A DNA stretch of 55,467 bases from Thermoanaerobacterales bacterium. Its GTDB lineage: Bacteria; Actinomycetota; Acidimicrobiia; Acidimicrobiales; JACDCH01. A model generated the notes under the pieces. It saw nothing but the letters and a program-made list of their open reading frames with translations. It ran no database searches and was not told the origin of the DNA. The position numbers and the translations under genes were made by a program. Positions 1 through 9,028 of this stretch are shown piece by piece. Each line of letters begins with the position of its first letter. Positions within the stretch are counted from its first letter, which is position 1. Where the stretch lies: the NCBI GenBank assembly GCA_017577565.1, contig PKRH01000005.1:1-55467 (forward strand). Reading direction: 5' to 3'.

Positions 1-346
1 GGGCCCGGTCGATGCAGGCCCGGGTGAGCGCCTCCCCGACGCCCCGGCCCCGGGCGTGCGGGGCGACCGCCAGCATGCGGATGCCGGCCGCGTCGGGCTC
101 GGTGAACTCGGCGAGCGGCGACGACACGTCGGGCACGAACGTCACGCCGCCCACGACCTCGCCCGTCCCCTCGTCGACCGCGACGAGCACGACGGCGTCC
201 CGGGCCCGGCCGGCGACGTCGCGCAGCTCCTCGGCGTAGCCGTCGTCGAGCGTGCGGGGGTCGGCCGAGGCGTAGGCCTCGACGGTCAGCTCGCCGAGCG
301 CGGCGTGCTCGTCGGCGCGCACGGGCCGGATGTGCAGCCGGGACAT
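1..346 (-). CDS. GNAT-family N-acetyltransferase, C-terminus cut by window edge
   Basis: The reading frame begins MSRLHIRPVRADEHAAL and runs off the left edge, so only about 115 residues are visible. The segment RMLAVAPHARGRGVGEAL is the acetyl-CoA pyrophosphate-binding loop (Q/RxxGxG/A, here RGRGVG) of GNAT acetyltransferases, and the preceding strand VVGGVTFVPDV fits the fold. The substrate cannot be told. The start ATG is preceded on its strand by TAGCGT (357-362) at 10 bases with no Shine-Dalgarno sequence, so the mRNA is probably leaderless. It diverges from the acyl-CoA dehydrogenase at 412, and the two promoters share 65 bases. Confidence 0.85.
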   Translation of the reverse strand, partial: MSRLHIRPVRADEHAALGELTVEAYASADPRTLDDGYAEELRDVAGRARDAVVLVAVDEGTGEVVGGVTFVPDVSSPLAEFTEPDAAGIRMLAVAPHARGRGVGEALTRACIDRA

Positions 347-411
347 GACGCCGCGCACGCTACCGGACCGAAATCGAGGCCCCGACCACGGTTTCGCTAG
401 CGTCGCCGCCC

Positions 412-1539
412 ATGGACTTCAGCCTGTCCCCCGAGCTGCTCGCCCTGCGCGAGGAGGCGCTGGAGGTCGGGCGCGCCGCCGCCGAGCGCGCGGACGTGCC
501 CGAGGACAGCTGGATCACGGGGCACGACCGGGAGTTCGCCGCCGAGCTCGGCGCCCGGGGGTGGCTGGGCATGACCTGGCCCGTCGAGCACGGCGGCGGC
601 GGCCGCAGCCCGCTCGAGCGCTTCGTCGTCTTCGAGGCGCTCATCAGCACGGGCGCGCCGATCGCCGCCGCCTGGTTCGCCGACCGCCAGATGGGCCCGA
701 CGCTGCTGCAGTTCGGCACCGACGAGCAGCGGCGCCGCTGGCTCCCCGGCATCATCGCCGGGACCTCGATGTGGTGCATCGGCATGAGCGAGCCGGACGC
801 CGGCTCCAACGTCGCCGGCATCCGCACCCGGGCCGTGCGCGACGGCGACCACTGGATCGTCAACGGCCAGAAGATCTGGACCTCCGGCGCCGCGGCGGCC
901 GACTGGTGCTACCTCGTCGCCCGGACCGACCCGGACGCCCGGCCCCACGAGGGGCTCTCCGAGTTCGTCGTCGACATGCGCTCGCCGGGGATCACCGTCA
1001 AGCCCATCGTCGACATGACCGGCGGCCGCCACTTCTGCGAGGTCCACTTCGACGACGTCCGGGTCCCGGCCGAGAACCTCGTCGGGCAGGAGAACGGCTC
1101 GTTCCGCCAGATCATGCGGCAGATGGAGCACGAGCGGGGCGGCATCGACCGGCTGGTGTCCAACCGCCGCCTCTACGAGGACGTGCGCCCCCTCGCCGAC
1201 TGCTCCGACCCGCTGGTCCGCCAGGAGATCGCCGCCATCGAGACCGGCTACCGCATCGGCCGGCTGCTCGTCCTGCGGGAGACGCTCGGCCAGGCCCCGC
1301 CCCAGTTCTCCGCCGCGACGAAGACGTTCTGCACCGAGCTCGAGCAGCGGATCGCCGCCTTCTGCGCCCGGGTCCTCGGCCCGGAGGCCCTGCTGGCCGA
1401 GCCCGGCCTGGCCCGGCGGGTCAGCCGGAACATCTGCTACGCGCCCGCCTACACGATCATGGGCGGTACGACGCAGATCCTGCGGAACATCCTGGGCGAG
1501 CGGACCCTCGGCCTCCCCCGCGAGCCGCGGCCCCGCTGA
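412..1539 (+). CDS. Acyl-CoA dehydrogenase family protein
   Basis: This 375-residue protein has the standard acyl-CoA dehydrogenase order: N-terminal helical domain, central beta domain with GMSEPDAGSN at about residues 124-133 (the FAD/substrate loop TEPxxGSD) and WTSGAAAADW, then a C-terminal helical domain ending GGTTQILRNILGERTLGLPRE (G351 onward). It should oxidise an acyl-CoA thioester at the alpha-beta bond using FAD and pass electrons to ETF. The position that carries the catalytic Glu in medium-chain enzymes (YEGT) reads MGGT, as in many actinobacterial FadE alpha-type subunits that place the base elsewhere, so chain length and activity are open. TAGCGT (398-403) lies 8 bases before the ATG, suggesting a leaderless transcript. 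The gene converges on the next one with a 19-base gap. Confidence 0.9.
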   Translation: MDFSLSPELLALREEALEVGRAAAERADVPEDSWITGHDREFAAELGARGWLGMTWPVEHGGGGRSPLERFVVFEALISTGAPIAAAWFADRQMGPTLLQFGTDEQRRRWLPGIIAGTSMWCIGMSEPDAGSNVAGIRTRAVRDGDHWIVNGQKIWTSGAAAADWCYLVARTDPDARPHEGLSEFVVDMRSPGITVKPIVDMTGGRHFCEVHFDDVRVPAENLVGQENGSFRQIMRQMEHERGGIDRLVSNRRLYEDVRPLADCSDPLVRQEIAAIETGYRIGRLLVLRETLGQAPPQFSAATKTFCTELEQRIAAFCARVLGPEALLAEPGLARRVSRNICYAPAYTIMGGTTQILRNILGERTLGLPREPRPR

Positions 1540-1558
1540 GCGGTCCGCCGAGCCCGCG

Positions 1559-4270
1559 CTAGAGGGGGCCGGCCAGCCGGCGGACCGGGGGCACGGGGTC
1601 GCGGTCGACCGGGGCGATGCGCACCTTGGCGTCGACGATGGCGGCGCCGCCCGGGGCGACGATCACCGGGTTGAGCTCGACGCCCACGATCTCGGGCACC
1701 TCGTCGACCAGGTGGCCGACCCGGAGGAGCAGGTCCTCGAGCTGCCCGCGCCCGCCGGCGTCGAGCAGCTCGGCCACCGGCAGGCCGGCGACGAACCGGC
1801 GGGCCTCGAGGTCGGTCAGCGGCAGGACGTGGACCTGGGCCGCCGTCACCGCCGTCGCCACGCCCCCCGGTCCGACGGCGAGGACCGGGCCCACCATCGG
1901 CGTGTCGGAGACGGACACGGCCACGTCGACGCCCGGCTCGGCCATCGGCTGCACGACCACCGGCCAGGTCCGCTCGCCCAGCGCCCCCGCCATGCGCTCG
2001 AGCGTCGCCCGCACGTGGGCCTCGTCGTGGACGTCGAGGGCCAGGCCCCCGGCCTCGGTCTTGGCCAGCCGCGTGCGGCTGACCGCCTTGATCGCCACCG
2101 GGAACCCGAGGTCGCGGGCGGCCTCGACCGCCTCGTCGACGTCCCCGGCGACCCGGGAGGCGACCATCGGCAGGCCCGCGGCGGCCAGCAGCTCGGCGGC
2201 CTCCCCCACCGGCAGCTCGCCCCCGACCCCGGCGGCCAGCGCCGCGGTGACCCGCGACCGGGCGGCCGCCGGGTCGGCGCCGGGCGGCTCGACGGCCCGC
2301 CCCTCCGGCGCCGATCGCCAGGCCGCGTAGCGGGTGACCTTGCCGAGCGCGTAGGCGGCGTCGTCGGGGAAGTCGAACACCGGCACGGGCGGGGCGCCCT
2401 CGGGGGTGATCATCGTCGGGTGGGGGCCGAACACGCAGGCCACGAGCGGCGTGTCGCCGGCCTGCGTGGCCGCGGCCGCGACGGCGGCCACGAGGTCCTG
2501 GGTCGGCTGGCGGGGCGCCGGGGCGCACACGACGAGCACGCTGTCGACGCCGTCGTCGGCCAGCAGGGCGACCAGCGCCCGGGTCAGGTCGTCGGCGGTC
2601 GCCTCGAAGCCGAGGTCGACGGTGCTGGCCCGGATGCGCACGCCGCTGCCGCCCGTGCCGACCGCCTCCCGCACGGCCGGCCCCACCGTGGCGAGCCGCA
2701 GCCCGGCGTCGACGCAGGCGTCGGCCGCGAGGGCGAGGGAGCCGCCGCCGTTGCCGACCAGCGCCACCCGGTCGCCCTTCGGCAGCGGCTGGCAGGCGAG
2801 GAGGCGGGCGACGCCCAGCTGCTGGGCCAGCGTGTCGACCCGGATGATGCCGGTCTGCTCGACCAGCGCCTCGAAGGTCTCCGGCGGCAGGTCGACCTCG
2901 TCGGCCGGGTAGGCCCGGGCGGCGCCGCCGCTCTTCACCGCCACGATCGGCTTGGTGCGCGACAGGCTGCGGGCGATGCGGCTGAACTTGCGGGCGTTGC
3001 CGAACGACTCCAGGTAGAGCAGGACGAGCTTCGTGCGGTCGTCGTCGGCCCAGTACTGGAGCATGTCGTTGGCCGACACGTCGGCCCGGTTGCCGATCGC
3101 CGCGAACGACGAGGCGCCCAGGCCGGCCTCGCCGATGCGCTCGAGCAGCGCGCCGCCGATCGTGCCCGACTCCGACAGCAGCGCCACCGGGCCCGGCCGG
3201 ACGGTGGGCGTGGCGAAGGTCGCGTGCAGGCGCACCTCCGGATCGGTGTTGATGACGCCGAGGCAGTTCGGGCCGAGCAGCCGCATGCCGTGGCGCCGGC
3301 AGGCCCGCAGCGTGGCGGCCGAGAGGGCGGCGCCCTCGGGCCCGGCCTCTGCGAAGCCGGCGGAGATGACGATGACCGCCCGGACGCCCTTCTGCCCGCA
3401 CTCCTCGACGACGTCCGGCACCTCGGCGGCCGGGACGACGACGATGGCCAGGTCGACCGGGCCCTCGACGTCGGCGATCGACCGCACCGCCGGCACGCCG
3501 CCGACGTGCTCCGCGTTGCGGTTCACCGGGTGGACGGGGGCGTTGACGCCGTGGGCCAGCAGGTTGCGCAGCACGGCGTGGCCGACGCTGTGACGGTCGC
3601 GCCCGGCGCCGATGACGGCGATCGAGCGGGGCTCGAGCAGGCGGCGCACGGCCTCGGCCTCGGCCCGCTGGGCCCGGGCCTCGATGGCGGCCATCGCCTC
3701 GGGCGTCGGTCGGAGGTCGAGGTGCACCTCGATCACCCCCTCCTCGAAGGTGCTGCGCACCTGGAAGCCGGCCGCCCGGAACACGCCGACCATGCGCCGG
3801 TTCGCGGGCAGCACCGTGGCGGTGAAGGCGCTGATGCCGTTGCGGCGGGCGGCCTCGGCCAGGTACTCGAGCATCAGCGTCGCCATGCCCCGCCCCCGGT
3901 GGGCGTCGTCGATGAAGAAGGCGACCTCCGCCTCGGAGCGCATCGGCCAGCGGTCGTAGCGGGCGACGCCGACGAGCACGTCGCCCCGCAGGGCCACGAA
4001 GGCCATGCGGTCGACGTAGTCGACGTGGGTGAGGTGGTGGACCTCCTCGTCGCTGAGGCGGGGGTGGGGCGAGAAGTAGCGGAAGTAGATGCTCTCGGGC
4101 GACTGCCGGCCGTGGAAGTCGACGAGACGGGGGCCGTCGTCGGGCCGGATCGGCCGGATGCGCACGGTGCTCCCGTCCGCGAGCACCACGTCCGCGTCCC
4201 ACTCGGCCGGGTACCCCGGCGGCAGCGGCGTCTCCTCCACCGCCTCGCCGGTCGTGGTGGCGTCCTCCAC
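1559..4270 (-). CDS. GNAT acetyltransferase fused to an acyl-CoA synthetase (NDP-forming)-like protein
   Basis: A protein of about 903 residues. An N-terminal GNAT domain (about residues 30-190, with HRGRGMATLM as the CoA loop) is followed by a CoA-binding Rossmann domain (SIAVIGAGRDRHSVGH), a succinyl-CoA-ligase-like domain (LLSESGTIGG, GNRADVSANDML) and a C-terminal ATP-grasp domain (FPVAIKAVS, GVELNPV). This is the architecture of protein lysine acetyltransferases of the Pat/PatA type, which acetylate acyl-CoA synthetases. The SHTG segment that carries the phosphorylated His in ADP-forming acyl-CoA synthetases is absent: after VAVKSGG the chain reads YPADEVDLPPET (around residues 445-466). 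I infer that ligase activity is lost and the acetyltransferase kept. GTG at 4270 is chosen because TACCCT lies 7 bases upstream. An in-frame start at 4312 is the alternative. Confidence 0.88.
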   Translation of the reverse strand: MEDATTTGEAVEETPLPPGYPAEWDADVVLADGSTVRIRPIRPDDGPRLVDFHGRQSPESIYFRYFSPHPRLSDEEVHHLTHVDYVDRMAFVALRGDVLVGVARYDRWPMRSEAEVAFFIDDAHRGRGMATLMLEYLAEAARRNGISAFTATVLPANRRMVGVFRAAGFQVRSTFEEGVIEVHLDLRPTPEAMAAIEARAQRAEAEAVRRLLEPRSIAVIGAGRDRHSVGHAVLRNLLAHGVNAPVHPVNRNAEHVGGVPAVRSIADVEGPVDLAIVVVPAAEVPDVVEECGQKGVRAVIVISAGFAEAGPEGAALSAATLRACRRHGMRLLGPNCLGVINTDPEVRLHATFATPTVRPGPVALLSESGTIGGALLERIGEAGLGASSFAAIGNRADVSANDMLQYWADDDRTKLVLLYLESFGNARKFSRIARSLSRTKPIVAVKSGGAARAYPADEVDLPPETFEALVEQTGIIRVDTLAQQLGVARLLACQPLPKGDRVALVGNGGGSLALAADACVDAGLRLATVGPAVREAVGTGGSGVRIRASTVDLGFEATADDLTRALVALLADDGVDSVLVVCAPAPRQPTQDLVAAVAAAATQAGDTPLVACVFGPHPTMITPEGAPPVPVFDFPDDAAYALGKVTRYAAWRSAPEGRAVEPPGADPAAARSRVTAALAAGVGGELPVGEAAELLAAAGLPMVASRVAGDVDEAVEAARDLGFPVAIKAVSRTRLAKTEAGGLALDVHDEAHVRATLERMAGALGERTWPVVVQPMAEPGVDVAVSVSDTPMVGPVLAVGPGGVATAVTAAQVHVLPLTDLEARRFVAGLPVAELLDAGGRGQLEDLLLRVGHLVDEVPEIVGVELNPVIVAPGGAAIVDAKVRIAPVDRDPVPPVRRLAGPL

Positions 4271-4404
4271 GGCGCCGAGGGTACCGAGGCGCCGCCGGCA
4301 CCGAGCGCCCACGCCTCGTGCTGACCCCGGCGTCAGCCGGCGCGCTACCGTGCGGTCCTCGGCGCCGCCGGCGCGCGGCGCGGCGGACGAAGGAGCCCCC
4401 CAAC

Positions 4405-5787
4405 GTGATGCGGAGACTGAGCGCGCTACTCGCGGCCGTCGTCGTGGCGGTGACGGCGGCAGCCTGTGCCCAGGAGGCCGACGGGGAGCTGACGGTGCTC
4501 GGCGGATCGGGCCCCGACGGCCCGCCGACGCCCGACAGCTCCGGTGACCCGGGCGCGGTCGCCGAGCAGGCCATCGTCGACGTCGAGGCCTGGTGGGAGG
4601 ACGTGTTCCCCGAGGTCTACGGCGGCGCCTTCGAGCCGGTCGCCGGCTACTACCCGTACGGCCCGGACACGCCGTCGCCGCCCTGCGGCGGCCCGCCGCC
4701 GCCCTACGAGGTCATCGCCGACAACGCCTTCTACTGCCCGGAGACCGACATCATCGCCTGGGACGAGCACCAGCTCCTCCCCTACCTCGACCAGGAGTTC
4801 GGCTCGTACACGGTGGCGATCGTGATCGCCCACGAGTACGGCCACGCCATCCAGGCCCGGGCCGACGCGATCGACCGCACCGTCGACCTCGAGCTGCAGG
4901 CCGACTGCTTCGCCGGCGCGTTCACGGACCACGTCGTCGAGGGCGGCGCGTCGGGCTTCGACGAGGGCGACGTCAACCTCGACCTGACCGTCGCCGGCCT
5001 CATCTCGATCCGCGACCTGCCCGGCACCGACCCCGACGAGCCCTACGCCCACGGCAGCGGCTTCGACCGGGTGGGCGCCTTCCAGGACGGCTTCGAGAAC
5101 GGCCCCGAGAAGTGCGCCGAGTACGCGGATCCGAGCCGGGACCGGATCACCGCCGAGCTCGCGTTCACGGCGCGTGACTACGCGACCGGTGGCGACCTCC
5201 ACCTCTACGACGGGGCGGAGCCGGGCCTGCTGTCCCTCGTGTTCGCCGACCTCAACGACTTCTACGGTGCCCTGTTCAACGAGCTGGGCGAGGAGTTCGA
5301 GCCGGTCGACGACCTCGTCCTCGCCGACCCGGCGACCGACGGCGTCGAGTGCGGTGGCGAGACGCTGAGCGGGAGCGAGCTCGAGCGGGCGGCGCTCTAC
5401 TGCGTCGACGAGAACATCGTGCTGCTCGACCGGGGCTTCGTCGAGGACGACCTCTACTCGCTGGGCGACTTCGCCGTGGCCAGCGAGATCGCCCGCCTGT
5501 GGGCGATCGCCGCCCAGGTGCAGCTGGGCGTGGCCGACGACGACGGCGCCCTGCTGCAGGCCGACTGCCTGACCGGCCGGTGGGCGGCGTGGACCTACCC
5601 CCGGGACGAGGCCCGCACCCCGGAGAGCGACCAGCTCGTCATGTCGGGCGGGGACCTCGACGAGGGCATCATGGCCTTCCTCGCCTTCGGCTTCGGCGAC
5701 GAGGAGGTCTTCGACCGCATCGAGGCCCTGCGGACCGGGTTCTTCGACGGCTACGAGGCCTGCGAGGAGTACGCGCCGCTGTCCTGA
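4405..5787 (+). CDS. Neutral zinc metallopeptidase lipoprotein (YpfJ/Zn_peptidase-like)
   Basis: An N-terminal segment MRRLSALLAAVVVAVTAAAC ends in a lipobox-like VTAAAC, so the protein is probably exported and lipid-anchored. HEYGH at residues 142-146 (counted from the ATG at 4408) is a zinc-binding HExxH motif. It is followed 15 residues later by ELQADCFAG, the third-ligand and family signature of the YpfJ-type neutral zinc peptidases. A second ADC motif (LQADCLTGRWAAW) near the C-terminus lacks an HExxH partner, suggesting an internal duplication with a degenerate second half. AAGGAG at 4390-4395 lies 9 bases before GTG 4405, with ATG at 4408 almost as good. Substrates are unknown. The gene converges on 5843-6229. 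Confidence 0.85.
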   Translation: MMRRLSALLAAVVVAVTAAACAQEADGELTVLGGSGPDGPPTPDSSGDPGAVAEQAIVDVEAWWEDVFPEVYGGAFEPVAGYYPYGPDTPSPPCGGPPPPYEVIADNAFYCPETDIIAWDEHQLLPYLDQEFGSYTVAIVIAHEYGHAIQARADAIDRTVDLELQADCFAGAFTDHVVEGGASGFDEGDVNLDLTVAGLISIRDLPGTDPDEPYAHGSGFDRVGAFQDGFENGPEKCAEYADPSRDRITAELAFTARDYATGGDLHLYDGAEPGLLSLVFADLNDFYGALFNELGEEFEPVDDLVLADPATDGVECGGETLSGSELERAALYCVDENIVLLDRGFVEDDLYSLGDFAVASEIARLWAIAAQVQLGVADDDGALLQADCLTGRWAAWTYPRDEARTPESDQLVMSGGDLDEGIMAFLAFGFGDEEVFDRIEALRTGFFDGYEACEEYAPLS

Positions 5788-5806
5788 CCGCCCCGGCGCC
5801 GCCGCA

Positions 5807-5826
5807 CGGCCGGCGACCGCCGGCCG
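5807..5826. terminator. Candidate bidirectional terminator hairpin
   Basis: Perfect 9-bp inverted repeat CGGCCGGCG / CGCCGGCCG around two bases. It lies between the convergent ends of the zinc peptidase and the small membrane-anchored protein. There is no T tract, which is common in GC-rich actinobacteria. Confidence 0.5.
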
Positions 5827-5842
5827 CCGTCGCGGCTGCGGC

Positions 5843-6229
5843 TCAGCCGGCGGCCCGGCGCTTGCGGCGGGACTCCCGGACCACCGCGGCGGCGATGCCG
5901 CCGACGCCGGCGACGATCAGCACGAAGACGAGGATCTGCAGGGCGCCGCCCCGGTCGCCGGCCTCCCGGGGCGGGTGGCCGGAGTTCGGCTTCGGGATGA
6001 TGTCGGCGCCCGGCACCGGCTGGGGCGTCGTCTCGGTCCGCCCGTCGCCCTCGCCCGCCGGCGTCTCGGGCTCCTCCTGGCCGGCGACGGCCGGCTCGCC
6101 CGGGCCGGTGGGGCCGGCGGCGTGCGCCCGCACCGCCGCGGCCGCGGGCGCGGCGACGGCCGCCCCGACCAGCACGAGCGCCAGCGCGGCGGCCAGGGCG
6201 AGGACCGGGTGGGCGGGCCGGCGGCGCAT
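5843..6229 (-). CDS. Small secreted, membrane-anchored protein of unknown function
   Basis: A 128-residue protein. Residues 1-34 form a signal peptide (MRRRPAHPVLALAAALALVL, then an Ala-rich stretch with AAPAAAA). A Pro/Thr/Glu-rich linker follows, then near the C-terminus one membrane helix (LQILVFVLIVAGVGGIAAAVV) and a basic tail RESRRKRRAAG. This is a type I topology with a short exposed middle. I recognise no domain. The gene lies downstream of the aldehyde dehydrogenase on the same strand with a 44-base gap and could be co-transcribed. Confidence 0.7.
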   Translation of the reverse strand: MRRRPAHPVLALAAALALVLVGAAVAAPAAAAVRAHAAGPTGPGEPAVAGQEEPETPAGEGDGRTETTPQPVPGADIIPKPNSGHPPREAGDRGGALQILVFVLIVAGVGGIAAAVVRESRRKRRAAG

Positions 6230-6273
6230 GGAGCCATGGTCCGACCGGCCCGCCCCCGCGGTCAAAACGGCCC

Positions 6274-7728
6274 TCAGCTGGGCGGCGTGTAGTCGCCCGG
6301 CAGGACGATCGACTTCGTCTCCAGGTAGGCGGACAGGCCCTCGGGCCCCAGCTCGCGGCCGACGCCGGAGGCCTTGTAGCCGCCGAAGGGGTTGCGCATG
6401 TCGAGCGTGCCGAACTGGTTGACGCCGTAGGTGCCGGTGCGCACCCGCTTGGCGACCTCGATGCCGGCCTCGACGTCGCTCGTCCACACGGAGCCGGACA
6501 GGCCGTAGTCGCTGTCGTTGGCGATGCGGACGGCGTCGTCGACGTCCTCGTAGGACAGCACCGACAGCACCGGCCCGAAGATCTCCTCCCGGGCGATGGT
6601 CATGCTGTTGTCGACGTCGACGAACAGCGTCGGCTCGACGTACCAGCCCTTGTCCAGGCCGGCCGGGCGGCCGCCGCCCACGGCGACCTTGGCCCCCTCG
6701 TCCCGGCCCTTCTCGATGTAGCCGAGCACCCGGTCGCGCTGGCGCTCGGCGACCAGCGGGCCGACGGCGACCGACGGGTCGGTCGGGTCGCCGACGGTGG
6801 TGCCGGCCACCGCGTCGCGCAGGGCGTCGACGACCTCGTCGTAGCGGTTGCGGGAGGCGAGGATGCGGGTCTGGGCGATGCAGGCCTGGCCGTTGTTCAT
6901 GAGGGCGGTGCCCATGAGCATCGGCATGATCGCCTCGAGGTCGGCGTCGTCCAGGATGATCGCCGCCGACTTGCCGCCCAGCTCCAGCGTGCACCGCTTG
7001 AGGTGCTCGCCGCAGATGGCCCCCACCCGCCGGCCGGCGGCGGTCGACCCGGTGAAGGCGACCTTGTCGACGCCGGGGTGGCGCACGAGGTACTCGCCGA
7101 CCTCGCGCCCGGCGGGGAGGATCGACACCATGCCCTTCGGCAGCTCGATCTCGTCGAGGATCTCGCCGAGGATGTAGGCGTCGAGCGGCGTCTCGGGCGA
7201 GGGCTTGAGGATCATCGGCGACCCGGCGGCCAGCGCCGCGCCCAGCTTCAGGGCGACGATGAACAGGGGCACGTTCCAGGGGATGATCCCGGCCGAGACC
7301 CCGACGGGCTCCTTGCGCACGAGCACGGGGCCGAGGGCGCCCGGGCGGATCTCCTCGAAGGTGAAGGACCTCGCCAGGTCGACCCACCCGTCGAGGACCA
7401 TGGAGGCGCTCAGCACCTGGCCCATCAGCGACCAGCTGGCGGGCGACCCCATCTCGGCGGTGATGGTGTCGGCCAGCTCCTGCGAGCGGGCCTGGATGCC
7501 CTGCGAGAGCTTGGCGATGTACTCGGCCCGCTCCTCGGGGCTGAGCCGGGGGAAGGGTCCGTCCAGCGCCGCGCGCGCGGCCTCGACGGCCCGGTCGACG
7601 TCGCCCTCGGACGCCTCCGGGGTGCGGGCGATGACCTCCTCGGTGGCCGGGCTGACGACCTCGATCGTCGCCGTGCCGGCCGGCGCCACCCACTCGCCGC
7701 CGATGTAGAGGGTGTCCTTGATCTCCAT
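6274..7728 (-). CDS. NAD(P)-dependent aldehyde dehydrogenase family protein
   Basis: A 484-residue protein, the usual length for the family. It has the cofactor loop FTGSTAAG (about residue 225), the general base Glu249 in LELGGKS and the catalytic Cys283 in NNGQACIAQTR. The C-terminal GGYKASGVGRELGPEGL is typical of aldehyde dehydrogenases acting on aliphatic or aromatic aldehydes. The start ATG at 7728 has a clear GGAGG about 6 bases upstream. It is divergent from a P450, and a 19-base inverted repeat sits between them. The pair may oxidise one substrate in sequence, hydroxylation then aldehyde to acid. That is an inference from position only. Confidence 0.93.
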   Translation of the reverse strand: MEIKDTLYIGGEWVAPAGTATIEVVSPATEEVIARTPEASEGDVDRAVEAARAALDGPFPRLSPEERAEYIAKLSQGIQARSQELADTITAEMGSPASWSLMGQVLSASMVLDGWVDLARSFTFEEIRPGALGPVLVRKEPVGVSAGIIPWNVPLFIVALKLGAALAAGSPMILKPSPETPLDAYILGEILDEIELPKGMVSILPAGREVGEYLVRHPGVDKVAFTGSTAAGRRVGAICGEHLKRCTLELGGKSAAIILDDADLEAIMPMLMGTALMNNGQACIAQTRILASRNRYDEVVDALRDAVAGTTVGDPTDPSVAVGPLVAERQRDRVLGYIEKGRDEGAKVAVGGGRPAGLDKGWYVEPTLFVDVDNSMTIAREEIFGPVLSVLSYEDVDDAVRIANDSDYGLSGSVWTSDVEAGIEVAKRVRTGTYGVNQFGTLDMRNPFGGYKASGVGRELGPEGLSAYLETKSIVLPGDYTPPS

Positions 7729-7752
7729 GAGGCCTCCTGCGCCCGGACTCGA

Positions 7753-7771
7753 ACCTGAAACCGTGTCAGGT
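7753..7771. promoter_or_regulatory. Candidate operator in the divergent ALDH/P450 promoter
   Basis: ACCTGA, seven bases, TCAGGT: a perfect 6-7-6 inverted repeat between the start codons at 7728 and 7820. It overlaps TATCGT (7771-7776), a possible -10 for the P450, and on the other strand a possible GATACC -10 for the dehydrogenase. The symmetry suits a dimeric regulator (TetR or GntR type). No regulator gene is adjacent. Confidence 0.5.
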
Positions 7772-7819
7772 ATCGTGCCACGGGTCACGGTCGCGAGCAC
7801 GGGTCCAGGGGGGACGGCC

Positions 7820-9016
7820 ATGGGCACGATCGGCGCGGACCTCGCCGAGCAGGTGCTGGGTGACGGCGTCCTGGCCGCCGACCCCCTGCCCGCGCTGGCC
7901 CGCCTGCGGGCGGAGGCGCCGGTCGCGCCCCACCGGCCGACGGGAGCCTGGATCCTGTCCCGCCACGCCGACGTCCTCGCGGCCTCCCGCGACCCGGCGA
8001 CCTTCTGCTCCGGCCGGGGCGTCCTGCTCGAGGAGATCGGCGTCGAGTACCCGTCGCCGCCGACGATGATGCACACCGACCCGCCGGACCACACCCGCTA
8101 CCGGCGGCTGGTGGCCCCGGCGTTCGCGCCCCGGGTCGTGCGGGCGCTCGAGGCGCCGATCGCCGCCCGGGCCCGGGCCGCGGTCGCCGCCCTGCCGGCG
8201 GGCGAGCCGGTCGACGTCGTCGCCGAGCTGGCCGTGCCCTTCCCGCTGCGGATCATCGCCGACCTCCTCGGCGTCCCCGAGGACGACTGGCCCCGGTTCC
8301 ACGAGTGGTCGGAGGCGGCCGTGCCGGGGGCGAGCGACCGGTCCCCGGACGAGGCCGCGGCGCTCATGGGCGAGATGACCGGGTACCTGCTCGCGGCGGC
8401 CGCCGACCGCCGGGCGCGCCCCCGCGACGACGTCATCTCGCTGCTGGCCACCGTCGAGGTCGACGGCGAGCGGCTCGACGACGACGAGCTCGCCATGTTC
8501 CTCGTGCAGCTGCTGGTGGCGGGCAACGAGACGACCCGCAACGCCCTGGCCGGCGGCCTGGTCGCCTTCGCCGAGCACCCCGACCAGTGGGACCGGCTCC
8601 GCGCCGACCGGTCGCCCCCCGCCCTCGCCGCCGCGGTCGAGGAGGTCCTGCGGTGGACGACGCCGGTCGTCTACTTCCTGCGCACCACCACCCGGGGCGT
8701 CACCATGCACGGCGTCGACCTGCCGGCCGGCACGCCGGTCGTGCTCCACTACCTGTCCGCCAACCGGGACGAGGCCGCCTTCGGCCCGACCGCGGACCGG
8801 TTCCTCGTCGACCGCGACCCCAACCCCCACCTGGCCTTCGGCGCCGGGCCCCACCTCTGCCTCGGCGCCGCGCTGGCCCGGCTCGAGCTGCGGGCGGTGC
8901 TCGGCGCGCTGGCCGACCGGTTCGCCCGGCTGGAGCCGGCCGGCCCGGTCGAGCGGGCGATGTCGCTGGTCATCGCCGGCCACCGCCGGGCGCCGCTGGC
9001 CCTGCACCCGGCCTGA
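7820..9016 (+). CDS. Cytochrome P450
   Basis: A 398-residue soluble bacterial P450. The haem-binding loop FGAGPHLCLG (residues 340-349) supplies the thiolate ligand Cys347. The I-helix motif is LLVAGNETTRN, with Asn where His or Asp is usual before Glu. The ExxR pair is in EEVLRW. It needs a ferredoxin and reductase, which are not encoded nearby. The start at 7820 is chosen because AGGGGGGA ends about 6 bases upstream. A longer frame back to 7712 would run through the divergent promoter. It ends 12 bases before the convergent acetoacetyl-CoA synthetase gene. The substrate is unknown. Confidence 0.92.
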   Translation: MGTIGADLAEQVLGDGVLAADPLPALARLRAEAPVAPHRPTGAWILSRHADVLAASRDPATFCSGRGVLLEEIGVEYPSPPTMMHTDPPDHTRYRRLVAPAFAPRVVRALEAPIAARARAAVAALPAGEPVDVVAELAVPFPLRIIADLLGVPEDDWPRFHEWSEAAVPGASDRSPDEAAALMGEMTGYLLAAAADRRARPRDDVISLLATVEVDGERLDDDELAMFLVQLLVAGNETTRNALAGGLVAFAEHPDQWDRLRADRSPPALAAAVEEVLRWTTPVVYFLRTTTRGVTMHGVDLPAGTPVVLHYLSANRDEAAFGPTADRFLVDRDPNPHLAFGAGPHLCLGAALARLELRAVLGALADRFARLEPAGPVERAMSLVIAGHRRAPLALHPA

Positions 9017-9028
9017 CGCCGCGGCCGG

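Noticed and set aside
1449..4574. Very long open frames antisense to the synthetase fusion and other genes (for example 29249-33286 and 46865-49420)
   Set aside because: They are Arg/Pro/Gly-rich shadows produced by GC-rich third positions. Recognisable protein families lie on the opposite strand or another frame.
7741..7771. Minus-strand sequence GGTTCGAGTCC resembling a tRNA T-arm
   Set aside because: The rest of a cloverleaf is missing, the T stem has a mismatch, and the piece lies in the divergent promoter with a clear palindrome. Judged chance.
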